From: JBQLZQ01 sp052168355
GTDB taxonomy: Bacteria > Pseudomonadota > Alphaproteobacteria > DSM-16000 > Inquilinaceae
Reading direction: 5' to 3'
DNA length: 64,000 bases
Assembly: GCA_052168355.1 (NCBI GenBank)
Contig: JBQLZQ010000068.1
Location: 71,003 to 135,002, forward strand
The first letter of the stretch is position 1; each line of letters starts with the position of its first letter. Shown piece by piece: positions 16,834 to 25,832 of the stretch. The position numbers and the translations under genes were made by a program. The notes under the pieces are model-generated. The model ran no database searches. It saw only the letters and a list, made by a program, of their open reading frames with translations, and was not told where the DNA came from.

Positions 16834-17859
16834 TCAGCGTGCCGGCGGGGCGTACATCAAGCCGCCGTCGGTCCACAGGGCATTGAGCCCCCGCTCAAGG
16901 CCAAGAGGCGTGTCCGGACCCACATTGCGGGCAAAGATCTCGCCATAATTGCCCACCTGCTTGATCGCCTGATAGGCCCAGTCCTCCGAAAGGCCCAGGG
17001 CCTCGCCCATGCCGGGCGTGGTGCCCAGCAGGCGCGAGATGGTGGGATCGGTGCTGTCCATCATGCTGTCGACGTTCTCCGACGAGATCCCCTTCTCTTC
17101 CGCCTCGATCAGGGCGAACAGGACCCATTTGGCGATGTCGAAGAATTGATCGTCGCCGTGCCGCACGACCGGGCCCAGCGGCTCCTTGGAGACGATCTCG
17201 GGCAGGATGACATGGTCCGCAGGATTGGGCGCCACCGTCGAGCGGATCGAGGCCAGACCCGATGCGTCGGTGGTGTAGACGTCGCACCGGCCGGCGAAAT
17301 AGGCGGCGTTGACCTCGTCGATGCTCTCGATCACCACCGGCTCGAACGAGATGCCGTTGGCGCGGAAGAAATCGGACAGGTTGAGTTCCGTCGTGGTCCC
17401 CGACTGGACGCACACGGTCGCGCCGTCCAGTTCCGTGGCGCTGGTGACGCCCAGCGCCGTCGGCACCATGAAGCCCTGGCCGTCGTAATAGCTGACGCCG
17501 ACGAAGTTAAGACCAAGGGAGGTGTCGCGGGTCAGGGTCCAGGTGGTGTTGCGCGACAGGATGTCGACCTCCCCGGACTGCAGAATGGTAAAGCGCTGCT
17601 GGGCCGTCGCCGGCACATACTGTACGGCCTCGGAGTCGCCGAGGATGGAGGCCGCCAGCGCCCGGCAATAGTCGACGTCCAGGCCCGTCCATTCGCCGTC
17701 GCTGCCGGCGTTCGAGAAGCCGGCAAGACCGGTATTGACGCCACAGATCAGCGATCCGCGCTCTCTGATGGCGTCGAGCGTCTCGGCCGCCATGGCCGGG
17801 AGGGCGATGCCGACAACGGCGGCCGCGGCGCCGACGGTCAGGATGGAACGAATGGTCAT
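16834..17859 (-). CDS. aapJ: General L-amino acid ABC transporter binding protein AapJ
   Basis: 341 residues. A Sec signal peptide (about 1-24, ending PAMAA) precedes a family 3 binding-protein domain starting TLDAIRERGSLICGV. Conserved AapJ/BztA features include DVDYCRALAASI and WVLFALIEAEEKG. It captures L-amino acids in the periplasm. It is the first gene of aapJQMP; GGGA lies nine bases before the ATG and a TAGAAT hexamer (minus strand, 17889-17884) is a possible -10 box with a poor -35. Confidence 0.93.
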   Translation of the reverse strand: MTIRSILTVGAAAAVVGIALPAMAAETLDAIRERGSLICGVNTGLAGFSNAGSDGEWTGLDVDYCRALAASILGDSEAVQYVPATAQQRFTILQSGEVDILSRNTTWTLTRDTSLGLNFVGVSYYDGQGFMVPTALGVTSATELDGATVCVQSGTTTELNLSDFFRANGISFEPVVIESIDEVNAAYFAGRCDVYTTDASGLASIRSTVAPNPADHVILPEIVSKEPLGPVVRHGDDQFFDIAKWVLFALIEAEEKGISSENVDSMMDSTDPTISRLLGTTPGMGEALGLSEDWAYQAIKQVGNYGEIFARNVGPDTPLGLERGLNALWTDGGLMYAPPAR

Positions 17860-18084
17860 GCTTGCTATCCCTGTTGTTACAACATTCTACGAGTCGATGG
17901 CCCACGGCTTGAATGCCAAGGCGCCAAGCCCTTGTTGGCGGGCTCCGGACAAAACTGTAAACGTGTCTCGCATTGATCGATACAATTTTCTCCATTGGTC
18001 CTTGGCTTCTAGGCCCGGACGCCCATTGCCAAAGCCGGGCAGGAGCCCTTAAGTAGCGGCGTTTCAAAGACAATAGGGCCGCGC

Positions 18085-19275
18085 ATGGCACGCAAACTTA
18101 GGCCGGATACCCTTCTCACCCATGCCGGGAACCGGCCCGAGGCCCATGACGGGGTCGTCAATCCGCCCGTCTATCACGCCTCCACCATCCTGTTTCCCAC
18201 CGTCGCGGCGTTGGAGAAGGCGGCCGCAAACCGGCTCGATGCGATCAATTACGGTCGCGGCGGAACCGCCACGGCCCGGGCGTTCGAAGAGGCCGCGTCG
18301 GCCCTGGAAGGCGGCTACCGGGCGATCGCCGTGGGCAGCGGCCTGGCCGCCATCTCGCTGGTGCTGACCGCCTTTCTCAAGGCCGGCGACCATGTCCTGA
18401 TCACCGACAGCGCCTATGCCCCCACCCGCACCTATTGCGACAGGATCCTGGCCCGTTTCGGCGTCCGTACGGAGTATTACGATCCCGCGATCGGCGCCGG
18501 CATCGAGTCCCTGATCGGTCCCGACACGCGCATGGTCTTTTTGGAGTCGCCCGGTTCACAGACCTTCGAGGTTCAGGACGTGCCCGCCATCGCCGCCGCC
18601 TGCCGGGCCCGCGGCGTGTTGACGGTGATCGACAATACCTGGGCCACACCCCTGTTCTTTCGGCCGCTCGATCACGGGGTCGACCTGGTGGTCTATGCCG
18701 CGACCAAGTACTATGTCGGTCATTCCGATGCGATGATGGGGCTGGTGGTCGCGGCGGATCGCGAGCGTTTTGTCACCGTCAAGGAGACGGCCAACCAGAT
18801 CGGCCATCACGCCGCGCCCGACGATGTCTACCTGGCGCTGCGGGGCATGCGTACGATGGCGGTCCGGCTGCGGCAGCATCAGGCGGGAGCCCTTGCCGTG
18901 GCCCGATGGCTGCAAGGACGGGCGGAGGTCGAACGGGTGCTGCACCCGGCTCTGCCCGAAGACCCGGGCCATGCCCTGTGGAAACGCGATTTCACCGGTG
19001 CCTCGGGGCTGTTCGGTGTTCTGTTGAAACCGGTCCCCAAGGCGGCGCTGGACGCTATGCTGGATGGGCTCGAGCTCTTCGGCATGGGCTATAGCTGGGG
19101 GGGCTACGAAAGCCTGATCATCCCCTGCCATGTCGAGCGGATCCGCACCGCCACCCGATGGCGGCCGGCCGGACCGCTGCTGCGGCTGCATGTCGGTCTT
19201 GAGGACCCGGACGATCTGATCGCCGACCTCACCGACGGCTTCGATCGCCTTGCCAGCGCCGCAAAAGCGGCCTGA
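18085..19275 (+). CDS. metC: Cystathionine beta-lyase
   Basis: 396 residues of the gamma family of PLP enzymes. The PLP lysine is Lys208 in YAATKYYVGHSD, and YGRGGTATARAFE and GSGLAAISL are the cofactor-phosphate regions. The sequence GYSWGGYESL near residue 340 is typical of beta-lyases (MetC) and not of gamma-synthases. It would split cystathionine to homocysteine, pyruvate and ammonia in methionine synthesis; many relatives also act on cysteine. It is divergent from aapJ across 225 bases. Its stop lies only a few bases from hisI. Confidence 0.88.
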   Translation: MARKLRPDTLLTHAGNRPEAHDGVVNPPVYHASTILFPTVAALEKAAANRLDAINYGRGGTATARAFEEAASALEGGYRAIAVGSGLAAISLVLTAFLKAGDHVLITDSAYAPTRTYCDRILARFGVRTEYYDPAIGAGIESLIGPDTRMVFLESPGSQTFEVQDVPAIAAACRARGVLTVIDNTWATPLFFRPLDHGVDLVVYAATKYYVGHSDAMMGLVVAADRERFVTVKETANQIGHHAAPDDVYLALRGMRTMAVRLRQHQAGALAVARWLQGRAEVERVLHPALPEDPGHALWKRDFTGASGLFGVLLKPVPKAALDAMLDGLELFGMGYSWGGYESLIIPCHVERIRTATRWRPAGPLLRLHVGLEDPDDLIADLTDGFDRLASAAKAA

Positions 19276-19280
19276 GCGTC

Positions 19281-19667
19281 ATGGACGCGCTGTTCGCGGA
19301 ATTGCGTTTCGATGCCGACGGGCTGATCCCGGCCATCGCCCAGCAGCACGACACCGGCGAGGTGTTGATGATGGCCTGGATGAATCGGGACGCGGTGACG
19401 GAGACGGTGACCACCGGCCGGGTCTGCTATTGGTCGCGCTCGCGGGGTCGGTTGTGGCGCAAGGGCGAGGTGTCGGGCCAGACTCAACGGTTGGTCGAGC
19501 TGCGCCCCGACTGCGACGGCGACGCAATTCTGGTGCTGGTCGATCAAAGCGGCGTTGCCTGCCACACCGGTCGGCGAAGCTGTTTCTACCGGGCCTGGCG
19601 CGACGGGGCGCTGATCAAGATCCTGGAGGTCGAGCGCGATCCCGCCGCACTCTACGGGAAGTCGTGA
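19281..19667 (+). CDS. hisI: Phosphoribosyl-AMP cyclohydrolase
   Basis: 128 residues, the normal length of the stand-alone enzyme (no HisE fusion). It opens the purine ring of phosphoribosyl-AMP in the third step of histidine synthesis. Mg2+ ligands Asp77, Asp79 and Asp81 lie in DCDGD, and the Zn2+ ligands are Cys78, Cys94 and Cys101 (VACHTGRRSCFY). It is not near other his genes here; it follows metC by five bases, so the two probably share a transcript. Confidence 0.93.
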   Translation: MDALFAELRFDADGLIPAIAQQHDTGEVLMMAWMNRDAVTETVTTGRVCYWSRSRGRLWRKGEVSGQTQRLVELRPDCDGDAILVLVDQSGVACHTGRRSCFYRAWRDGALIKILEVERDPAALYGKS

Positions 19668-19868
19668 GCTTCCTCTCCTCACCCAATCTCTCAACGTCAT
19701 GAACTAACATCCGGCGACCGTTTCGCCATTTTTTTGAAATAATTCTTTCATCAAAATGCCATTGCACAGGGCCCCGAAAACTGGTCTCTGACGACCGTGG
19801 GGGCGACCTATCGAAGAAACACAAACTTCTGATATACAAAGAAAAACAACGCCCAACTGTGGACTGAC

Positions 19869-20090
19869 ATGAAGTTCGACAACGGGGATTGCGACACGAT
19901 GACCTGGACCCTGAACGACGATATTCGCCTCTATGCCCGGGCCTTCTCCGCCCGCCGGGGGACGTTGGCCGGCAAGGATGCGCTGGATCGCGCCGCCGAA
20001 TTGGCGCAATGCGGAGACTTCGAGGGGTACGAGGTCTGGCGTCAGGTCGCCCAGGAAGTCGATCAGCTGCAACGCAGCGCCGCGGCTTAA
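19869..20090 (+). CDS. Small conserved hypothetical protein
   Basis: 73 residues if started at 19869, or 63 if started at the in-frame ATG 19899, which has GGGGA about ten bases upstream and gives a start MTWTLNDDIRLYAR. It is a helical, charged protein with no signal peptide or membrane segment; the C-terminal half (AQCGDFEGYEVWRQVAQEVDQL) resembles small alphaproteobacterial proteins of unknown function. The 200 bases before it are A+T-rich. It converges with the TRAP permease gene 13 bases away. Confidence 0.55.
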   Translation: MKFDNGDCDTMTWTLNDDIRLYARAFSARRGTLAGKDALDRAAELAQCGDFEGYEVWRQVAQEVDQLQRSAAA

Positions 20091-20103
20091 GAAACCTTAT
20101 CCT

Positions 20104-21387
20104 CTACCGGTAGATCATCTCGACCAGCGTCAGCGGCACCGCCGGGACGTAGGTGACGAGCAGAAGAACCGTACCCAGAACGGCGATCAGCGGCAGGTTG
20201 ACCTTCGTGGTCCGCCAGATATCGGTCTTGGCGATGGAGCAGGCCGTGACCAGGACACTGGCCACCGGCGGGGTCTGCTGACCGATGGCGATGTTCAGGG
20301 TGAGGATCAGGCCGAACTGGACCGGATCGATGCCGATCTCGCGCACCAGCGGCATGAACACGGGCACCGTCAGGATGATCGCCGCGGCGCCATGCAGCAC
20401 CATGCCGATGAACAGCAGAAAGACGTTGATCATCATCAGCACCAGGATCTTGTCCGTGGTCACGCCGGCGATGAACCGGGCGAGGCGCTGCGGCATTTCC
20501 GTTTCGGTCAGATAGAGGCCCAGCACCGCCGATGCCGCGACCAACAGCATCACCACCGCGGTCTGGATGACCCCGTCGACCAGGGCCTCGTAGAGATGCC
20601 GCAGGTCCAGCGCCCGATAGATGCCGCCGCCGATGATCAGGGCGGCCAGGACCGCAAGTCCCGCCCCTTCCGTCGCCGTGACGATGCCGCCGAAGATTCC
20701 GCCCAGGATGATGATCGGCAGCAGCAGGGCCCAACCAGCGTCGCGGGTGGCCGCCCATACGCGGCGCAGATCGAAGGCCTCCTCGCGCGGCAGGTCGTAG
20801 CGGACCGCGAACCACCAGCACAGCGCCATCATGCCGAACCCGCCGAGCAGCCCCGGCACGATCCCGGCGACGAACAGCTGGACGATGGAAGTATCGGACA
20901 GTGCCCCGTACAGGATCATCGGGATCGACGGCGGGATGATGATCGCCAGCGACGCCGAGGACGAGGTCACGGCGGCGGCAAAGCGCGCATCGTAGCCGCG
21001 CCGCTTCATCGACGGGATCAGCACCGACCCGATGGCCGCCACGTCGGCCACGGCCGAGCCGGAGATTTCCGCGAAGAACAGCGACACCCCGACATTGACC
21101 ATGGCCAGACCGCCGCGCATGAAGCCGATCAAAGCCGAAACAAAGGCGATCAGCCGGCGCGAGATGCCGCCGGTGTTCATCAGGGCGCCGGCCAGAATGA
21201 ACAGCGGAATGGCGATCAGGGGAAAGCTGGTCGCGCCGTCATAGATGGACAGGGCGGCGTTATAGAGCCCCAGATGGCCGCGCAGGATCCACACGCCGGC
21301 CAGCGCGGCCGCCAGGATGGCCACGGCGATCGGCAGGCCGATGGCGATCAGCGCGAACATCAACAGCAGGATGCCGGCTTCGATCAT
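20104..21387 (-). CDS. TRAP transporter large permease (DctM type)
   Basis: 427 residues with about twelve hydrophobic segments, the normal size of a TRAP DctM subunit. Family motifs are visible: GISRRLIAF, EISGSAVADVAAIGSVLIP and IIPPSIPMILYG. It forms the sodium-driven transport channel with the small permease, whose gene overlaps it by four bases (ATGA type). It is the last gene of the pdxA2 operon, so it probably imports the compound that PdxA2 helps degrade. Confidence 0.92.
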   Translation of the reverse strand: MIEAGILLLMFALIAIGLPIAVAILAAALAGVWILRGHLGLYNAALSIYDGATSFPLIAIPLFILAGALMNTGGISRRLIAFVSALIGFMRGGLAMVNVGVSLFFAEISGSAVADVAAIGSVLIPSMKRRGYDARFAAAVTSSSASLAIIIPPSIPMILYGALSDTSIVQLFVAGIVPGLLGGFGMMALCWWFAVRYDLPREEAFDLRRVWAATRDAGWALLLPIIILGGIFGGIVTATEGAGLAVLAALIIGGGIYRALDLRHLYEALVDGVIQTAVVMLLVAASAVLGLYLTETEMPQRLARFIAGVTTDKILVLMMINVFLLFIGMVLHGAAAIILTVPVFMPLVREIGIDPVQFGLILTLNIAIGQQTPPVASVLVTACSIAKTDIWRTTKVNLPLIAVLGTVLLLVTYVPAVPLTLVEMIYR

Positions 21388-21941
21388 CGCGACGGACCCG
21401 TGGACGACGTTTCCAGATCGCGCTGGGCGCGGGCGATTTCAGCCTCGATCTCAAGGCTCTCGGCGTCCTTGCCGGCCCGCATCTGGCGCCAGCGTTCCGC
21501 CGTGGTCAGGGCACGGGCCAGGCTGATCACCACGGCGGCGACCGGCAGGACCGCCTTGGACATTGCCAGGGAGATCCAGGGAAGCGACACTAGGCTTTCG
21601 GTGCCGAAAATCGCCAGGATGGTCCAGCCCGCCCAGGCCATGGCCCAGAACGCGGCATGGAAGACGATGTCGCCGATCACGAACAGGATGGCCTGCAGCG
21701 CCGGCGGCGCCGCCGTCAGAAGCCCGCCGAAGCTGAGATGGGCATTGCGCAATGCCGCCAACCCGGCGCCGATAAAGGTGATCCAGGCCAGCAGCAGCGA
21801 AGCCGCCTCGTCGTACCAGATCAGGGAATTGCCGCTGTAGCGAAAGGCCACGGCGACCACCACGATCACCGCCAGCGTGACCAGCAGGCCGAGCGTCACG
21901 ATCTGCAGCACCCAGTCGAGAAGACGGGCCAGCCAAGCCAT
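21384..21941 (-). CDS. TRAP transporter small permease (DctQ type)
   Basis: 185 residues from ATG 21941, chosen because GGAGG lies nine bases upstream; a longer frame to 22004 lacks this. Four hydrophobic segments are present, with the family pattern WYDEAASLLLAWITFIGAGLAALRNAHLSFGG split across helices 2 and 3. It is the obligate partner of the DctM protein encoded next. The C-terminal tail is charged and probably cytoplasmic. Confidence 0.9.
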   Translation of the reverse strand: MAWLARLLDWVLQIVTLGLLVTLAVIVVVAVAFRYSGNSLIWYDEAASLLLAWITFIGAGLAALRNAHLSFGGLLTAAPPALQAILFVIGDIVFHAAFWAMAWAGWTILAIFGTESLVSLPWISLAMSKAVLPVAAVVISLARALTTAERWRQMRAGKDAESLEIEAEIARAQRDLETSSTGPSR

Positions 21942-22013
21942 GTCGGGAAACCTCCGTACCGCCGTGGCGGCGGGCCCGCATCCCGAAGGACCGCCCCGCC
22001 CCACATGCCGGCG

Positions 22014-23000
22014 TCAGTTGGCCAGTGACAGCGCCTGATCGATCATCGCCCGGCCGCCTTCGACCTCCTCGGCAAAGGCGTCGTAGATGGGCGTCGAGGC
22101 GTCGACGAAGGACTGCCGGTCGGCGACATTGACGATCATGCCGGCCGCCTTCATTTCCTCCAGAAGCTCCTCGTCCGCGGCGGCCCCCTGCGCGCGGGCC
22201 CAGCCCTCGACCTCGTGGGCCGTCTCGGACAGCACGGTCTGGATGTCCGGGTCAAGCGCTTCGAACACCGCCTTGCCGGCGGTCGGGAAGGCCGGCGAAT
22301 AGACATGGCCGGTCATGCTCAGATACTCCTGAACCTCGTTCAGGTTGGCCGCGGCGATGTTGGTCAGTGGGTTTTCCTGGCCGTCGATGACGTTGGTCTG
22401 AAGCCCGACGAACACCTCCGAAAAGGCCATCGGGGTCGGATTGGCGCCCCAGGTCTCGAACATCCGGACCCGCCATGTCGAATTCGGCGTCCGGATCTTC
22501 AGCCCGTCGAGATCGGCTGGCGTGTCGATGGGGCGACTGTTGTTGGTGATATGCCGGATCCCGTTTTCCCACACACCCAGGACCAGATACCCCTGCTCCG
22601 CCGCCGCGGGCACCAGCACCTCCTCGAACACGGCGTCCTGGATGCGGGCCAGATGGTCACGGTCGCTGACCAGGAACGGCATGTCGAACACCGCGTATTC
22701 GTCGGCGATCGACGACATGATGGAAGACGGCAACGACAGATGCACCGAGCCCAGCTTGAGCTTCTGCATCAAATCCTGATCCTTGCCGAGCTGCGAGGAG
22801 TCGAACAGCTTGACCTCCGCCTTGCCGGCCAGCTTTTCGTTGGCGATGCGGGTGAACTCGGCGGCCGTGCGCTGTTGCAGCGATCCCGGCTCGGCGCTGA
22901 TGGCGAAGATGATCTCTTCCTGCGCGGTGCCCTCGGCCGGCGCGATGGCCAGCACCAAGGCGGTCGCGGCCAATCCTGTCATAAGACGCTTGATCATCAT
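22014..23000 (-). CDS. TRAP transporter substrate-binding protein (DctP type)
   Basis: 328 residues. A Sec signal peptide (MMIKRLMTGLAATALVLA, cleaved near residue 27) precedes a DctP fold. Visible family elements are the LFDSSQLGKDQDLMQKLKLG region and KIRTPNS with the conserved Arg that clamps the ligand carboxylate. It should bind an organic acid in the periplasm. GGGAGG is so close to the first ATG (3 bases) that the second ATG at 22997, six bases away, may be the true start. It lies between pdxA2 and the permease genes. Confidence 0.9.
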   Translation of the reverse strand: MMIKRLMTGLAATALVLAIAPAEGTAQEEIIFAISAEPGSLQQRTAAEFTRIANEKLAGKAEVKLFDSSQLGKDQDLMQKLKLGSVHLSLPSSIMSSIADEYAVFDMPFLVSDRDHLARIQDAVFEEVLVPAAAEQGYLVLGVWENGIRHITNNSRPIDTPADLDGLKIRTPNSTWRVRMFETWGANPTPMAFSEVFVGLQTNVIDGQENPLTNIAAANLNEVQEYLSMTGHVYSPAFPTAGKAVFEALDPDIQTVLSETAHEVEGWARAQGAAADEELLEEMKAAGMIVNVADRQSFVDASTPIYDAFAEEVEGGRAMIDQALSLAN

Positions 23001-23068
23001 GATCCTCCCTTTCGTTGTCGGGTTTCTTGGTTGGTCGGTTGTCGGCGTGTCTCCGCTCTGACCGGGTC

Positions 23069-24172
23069 CTAGGCGGCCCGGTGGCGGACCCGCTGGACGA
23101 CCGCGTCGAGGTCCTCCAAGCGGCGGTCGACGGGAGCGAAGCCATCTTCTCCGGCGGCCCGGCGGGCCATGTCGGCCGCCAGCGCCACCGCCCGAAGCGT
23201 GGCGCCGGGGTTGGCCTTGCCCTGGCCGGCGATGTCGTAGGCCGTGCCGTGGGCGGGTGTGGTGATCGGGAAGGGATAGCCGCCCAGCATGGTGACGCCA
23301 CGATCGAAGCCGATCAGCTTCATCGCGATCTGGCCCTGGTCGTGATACATGGTCAGAACCGCGTCGAAGGCGCCGTCGCGGGCCAGAAGAAACACCGTGT
23401 CGGCCGGAAACGGGCCCTCCACGGCCAGCCCCCTGCCCCGCGCCTCGGTCACGGCGGGGCCGATGATCCGCTGTTCCTCGTGGCCGAAATTGCCGCCATC
23501 GCCGGCATGGGGGTTGAGCCCGGCCACGGCGATGCGCGGCTTGGCGAAGCCCGCCGTGCGCATGCAGGCGTCGGTCAGCACGATATTGTCGAGAACGGCT
23601 TCGTGGGTGATCAGCGGGGCCACCGCGCCCAGCGGCACGTGCGATGTCACCCGCGCGTTCCACACCTCGTCCAGAATGTTGAATTCGCTGCCATCCTCGG
23701 CCGCGCCGATGGTGCGGGTGATGAACCCGATTTCATCGATATAGTCGGGCGCGCCAAGCCGCATGGCGTGCTTGTTGAACGGGGTGAAGCAGACCGCGTC
23801 GGCGATACCCGCATCGGCAATCGACAGGGCCAGCCGGAAATTCTCCAGGGCCGAGGCGCCGCCTTTGGCCGACGCCGTGCCGGGCGTTATGGACGCCGGG
23901 TCCAGATGACCCAGGTCAAGAAACAATGTCTGTTCCGCCGGTGCCGCGGACGGTCGACCGGGGTCGACGGAAGACACGGCGGCGGTCACGCCGGCCTGAC
24001 GCTCGCCCAGGGCCAAAACCCGCCGGTCGCCGATGACAAGCAGGTCGGCGGTGCCGGTCGTCGTCGAGTCGGCCAGAAGCCGGGCCGTCAGTTCCGGGCT
24101 GATGCCGGCCGGATCGCCCATGGCCAGCGCGATCATCGGTTTGTGCGGACGGTCCTTTGCGGACGTATCCAT
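23069..24172 (-). CDS. pdxA2: 4-hydroxythreonine-4-phosphate dehydrogenase family protein (PdxA2)
   Basis: 367 residues from ATG 24172, which has GGGAGG seven bases upstream. PdxA-type oxidative decarboxylase: the metal-binding histidines appear in THEAV, LNPHAGDGGNFG and MYHDQGQ, with TTPAHGTAYDIAGQG near the end. True PdxA makes pyridoxine precursors, while PdxA2 enzymes oxidise 4-phospho-D-threonate or erythronate in sugar-acid catabolism. Linkage to a TRAP transporter and GntR regulator favours the catabolic role. The DUF1537 kinase that normally makes its substrate is not in this window. Two operator-like palindromes precede it. Confidence 0.85.
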   Translation of the reverse strand: MDTSAKDRPHKPMIALAMGDPAGISPELTARLLADSTTTGTADLLVIGDRRVLALGERQAGVTAAVSSVDPGRPSAAPAEQTLFLDLGHLDPASITPGTASAKGGASALENFRLALSIADAGIADAVCFTPFNKHAMRLGAPDYIDEIGFITRTIGAAEDGSEFNILDEVWNARVTSHVPLGAVAPLITHEAVLDNIVLTDACMRTAGFAKPRIAVAGLNPHAGDGGNFGHEEQRIIGPAVTEARGRGLAVEGPFPADTVFLLARDGAFDAVLTMYHDQGQIAMKLIGFDRGVTMLGGYPFPITTPAHGTAYDIAGQGKANPGATLRAVALAADMARRAAGEDGFAPVDRRLEDLDAVVQRVRHRAA

Positions 24173-24196
24173 GCGGTTTCCTCCCTGCTCGATATA

Positions 24197-24206
24197 CTGT
24201 ATACAG
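24197..24206. promoter_or_regulatory. GntR-type operator 1, palindrome CTGTATACAG
   Basis: A perfect 10-base palindrome within ATACTGTATACAGA. An identical copy lies 34 bases away (24231-24240), about three helical turns. FCR-subfamily GntR proteins are known to bind TGTATACA-like cores, and such a regulator gene begins 104 bases downstream. It lies 25 bases before the pdxA2 start, suited to repression of that operon. Confidence 0.8.
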
Positions 24207-24230
24207 AAGAGGTCATGGCTCGCAAGCATA

Positions 24231-24240
24231 CTGTATACAG
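24231..24240. promoter_or_regulatory. GntR-type operator 2, palindrome CTGTATACAG
   Basis: Identical to the first copy, including the flanking ATA before and GA or GAA after. The two sites lie on the same face of the helix in the divergent region between pdxA2 and the GntR gene, so one dimer pair could control both directions. Confidence 0.8.
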
Positions 24241-24309
24241 AATACCGATTTTGTCCGGCGGCCCTGGCGACACCGGTCGCTTTGGGCCGGGCCCGGCCGG
24301 AGAAACCCT

Positions 24310-24993
24310 ATGAGCGAGCCATCGGTGGCCGGAGACACCCGCCCCGACACCCCGCCGATCCAGCGGCAGACCCTGCACGAGGCGGTTGCCTCCCGGGTCC
24401 GGGACATGATCATCGAGGGCGTGCTGTTGCCCGGCACGCGGATCAACGAGGTTCATCTGGGCCGCGAGCTCGGCGTGTCGCGAACGCCCCTGCGCGAGGC
24501 CATGCGCACCCTGGCCGGCGAAGGGCTGATCGATCTGGTGCCCAGCCGCGGCGTCATGGTCCACAAGCCGTCGCCGGAGGCGGTGTTCGGCATGCTGGAG
24601 GTGCTGGCCAGCCTGGAGGCGCTGGCCGGGCGTCTGGCCTGCCAGCGGGCCAGCGACGCCGGCATCGCCGCGCTGGTCCGGCTGCACGACCGGATGATGG
24701 ATCTGTACCGGGCCGGCGACCGGCTCAACTATTACAAGGACAACCAGGCCATCCACACCGGCATCGTCGCGCTGGCCGGCAACGACACCCTGCGCGATGT
24801 CCACGGCAACATCCAGGCCCGTCTCAAGCGCATCCGCTTTATCGGCAACGAAAAGCCCGAGAAGTGGCGCGACGCCGTGGCCGAGCATGAGGAAATGATC
24901 GCCGCGCTGAAGGCCCGCGACGGCGACCGCCTGGCCGCCGTCCTCGACCGCCATCTGCGCAACACTTGGGAGCGGGTGCGCTCGGTGGTTTAG
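24310..24993 (+). CDS. GntR family transcriptional regulator (FCR/FadR-like)
   Basis: 227 residues from ATG 24310 with GGAGA six bases upstream. The winged helix-turn-helix (about 20-85) contains LGRELGVSRTPLREAMRTL, the GntR recognition region. The C-terminal FCD-type all-helical domain (about 95-220) has the metal or ligand-binding Asp/His pattern (HDRMMDLYR, FHTG-like IHTGIVALAG, AEHEEMIAAL). Regulators of this type sense carboxylic acids and usually repress adjacent catabolic genes. It is transcribed away from pdxA2-TRAP across two identical palindromes, so it very probably controls that operon and itself. Confidence 0.92.
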   Translation: MSEPSVAGDTRPDTPPIQRQTLHEAVASRVRDMIIEGVLLPGTRINEVHLGRELGVSRTPLREAMRTLAGEGLIDLVPSRGVMVHKPSPEAVFGMLEVLASLEALAGRLACQRASDAGIAALVRLHDRMMDLYRAGDRLNYYKDNQAIHTGIVALAGNDTLRDVHGNIQARLKRIRFIGNEKPEKWRDAVAEHEEMIAALKARDGDRLAAVLDRHLRNTWERVRSVV

Positions 24994-25020
24994 GGAGCCA
25001 CGTCGTCTTGCCGCGGCCGG

Positions 25021-25719
25021 TCAGCGACCGACGCAGGTCTTGTCGCCCAGGCTGTCGCGCCAGCGGGCCCGCAGGGCAGCGGGCCGGTCGGGATAGCGGT
25101 CGTCCAGGAACTCAGCCTCGATCACCCGGTCGGTGCGGAAATTCCGGAAGTCCTGGCGCAACTCGCACCAGGCGATCAGCAGGCGCGCGGTCTGGAAATA
25201 GCCGACCCCGATCGGCCATACCGTGCGCTGCGTCCTGCGGTCGTTTTCGTCGCGGTAGTCCAGCGCGATCTTGCGGCCGGCGTGGATCCAGGCGCGCGCC
25301 CGGGTCATGTCCAGCCCGTCGGTTGGCGGATCGTGGGCCGGCGGCGCCAGGCCGGTGGGTTCCAGCACGAACAGCCGCAGATGGTCGGGCACGGACGCCG
25401 CGATCTTGGCGATGAGGTCCTGAGCGGCGCGGGTCAGCCCCGGGTCGCCGCGCCCGGCCACCCATTGGGCGCCGAGCACCGCCGCCTCGATCTCCTCGGG
25501 CGTGAGCATCAGCGGCGGCAGGTCGAACCCGCCCTCCAGCACATAGCCCATGCCCGCCTCGCCGCGGATCGGCACCCGCTGGCCGATCAAGTCGGCAACG
25601 TCGCGGTAGACGGTCCGAATCGATGTTTCCAGTTCCGCCGCGATGGCGCCGGCCGTGGTCGGGCGGTGCGTGCGCCGCAGGATCTGGATGATCTGAAACA
25701 GCCGGTCGGCCCGTCGCAT
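25021..25719 (-). CDS. WYL-domain transcriptional regulator (YafY-like)
   Basis: 232 residues from ATG 25719, preceded by AGGAGG. An N-terminal HTH_11 domain (about 1-60, with TTAGAIAAELETSIRTVYRD) is followed by a WYL domain in which the name triplet is not conserved; the region reads ARLLIAWCELRQDFRNFRTDRV. WYL regulators respond to nucleic acid or small-molecule ligands. It is divergent from a GST gene 113 bases away, and such YafY-GST or YafY-glyoxalase pairs usually represent local regulation. Confidence 0.85.
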   Translation of the reverse strand: MRRADRLFQIIQILRRTHRPTTAGAIAAELETSIRTVYRDVADLIGQRVPIRGEAGMGYVLEGGFDLPPLMLTPEEIEAAVLGAQWVAGRGDPGLTRAAQDLIAKIAASVPDHLRLFVLEPTGLAPPAHDPPTDGLDMTRARAWIHAGRKIALDYRDENDRRTQRTVWPIGVGYFQTARLLIAWCELRQDFRNFRTDRVIEAEFLDDRYPDRPAALRARWRDSLGDKTCVGR

Positions 25720-25832
25720 GTCGCCTCCTCCGATGCTCCATCCATCCTCGCGCACCGATGCTGACAGCATGGTGGCAGCAGGGCGGGCCTATGCAAAGGG
25801 CCTCACCGCAACCCGCCAAAGAGGGATGGATC

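Noticed and set aside
17950..18084. Possible SAM-II riboswitch upstream of metC
   Set aside because: metC leaders in alphaproteobacteria can carry one, but the conserved pseudoknot bases are not found; only a weak CCGG-rich hairpin is present.
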